The position numbers were made by a program, and so were the translations under genes. From Thunnus maccoyii (Eukaryota > Chordata > Actinopteri > Scombriformes > Scombridae), in the NCBI RefSeq assembly GCF_910596095.1, contig NC_056551.1, positions 10,681,501-10,745,500 on the forward strand: a stretch of 64,000 bases of DNA, in the 5' to 3' direction. The notes below the pieces were generated by a model. That model was given only the letters and a program-made list of their open reading frames with translations. It did not search any database and was not told where the DNA came from. Position 1 is the stretch's first letter. Each line of letters begins with the position of its first letter. Shown here one piece after another: positions 63,871-64,000 of the stretch.

Positions 63871-64000
63871 CTGGAGACACGGAGAAAATAGTTCACAATT
63901 AGACAAAATGTGTGGTTCTGCCTTTTGATCTAAAGACTGTTTAAGTAAGGGTTGTAAAGTTGGCAAATGTGTGAGCCCTGAATTTGATGATCTTAAACTT

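Overview
The window is nuclear DNA of a ray-finned fish, most likely a spiny-rayed (percomorph) teleost. Genes are split into short exons with GT-AG introns. The proteins are vertebrate families, and several dispersed repeats have the look of common percomorph repeats. Species cannot be named from sequence alone.

Layout, left to right. (1) About 0.35-18.3 kb, minus strand: a large LDL-receptor-family gene (33 exons reconstructed, 2155 codons in the window, 3' end off the left edge). It has a signal peptide, four LDL-receptor class A (LDLa) modules, two EGF modules, a YWTD propeller, an EGF, a second propeller, and then at least 28 more LDLa modules alternating with Thr/Pro-rich linkers. The array shows recent tandem exon duplication. 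(2) 18.3-20.75 kb: a 2.5 kb intergenic region between divergent genes. (3) 20.8-23.3 kb, plus strand: a complete three-exon Nodal-family TGF-beta ligand (412 aa), with a TATA box, an upstream T-box site and FoxH1-like sites in intron 1. (4) 24.7-27.8 kb, minus strand: a complete three-exon eif4ebp1 (120 aa), tail to tail with nodal. (5) 28-31 kb: intergenic DNA, mostly one 1.94 kb TIR element carrying a nested hAT-type MITE and a satellite-like array. (6) About 31.3 kb to the right edge, minus strand: ankyrin-1 (ank1). Ankyrin repeats from mid-domain onward, the ZU5-ZU5-UPA module, the death domain, the C-terminal regulatory domain and the stop codon are present; the 5' end is off the right edge. 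The 31 constitutive exons plus one 21-base microexon keep a single reading frame (1521 codons plus stop).

The genes do not form a functional operon-like unit. Nodal is a secreted embryonic signal, 4E-BP1 is a translation repressor downstream of mTORC1, ankyrin-1 is a membrane-skeleton adaptor, and the LDLR-family protein is an endocytic receptor. The neighbourhood is informative for synteny: nodal beside an eif4ebp gene with an ankyrin gene nearby mirrors human 10q22 (NODAL, EIF4EBP2, more distantly ANK3), while eif4ebp1 plus ank1 mirrors human 8p11, where no NODAL copy survives. No RNA genes, CRISPR arrays or prokaryote-type systems were seen. The most unusual feature is the expanding LDLa exon array. 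All exon boundaries are inferred from splice signals and frame continuity, without transcript data.
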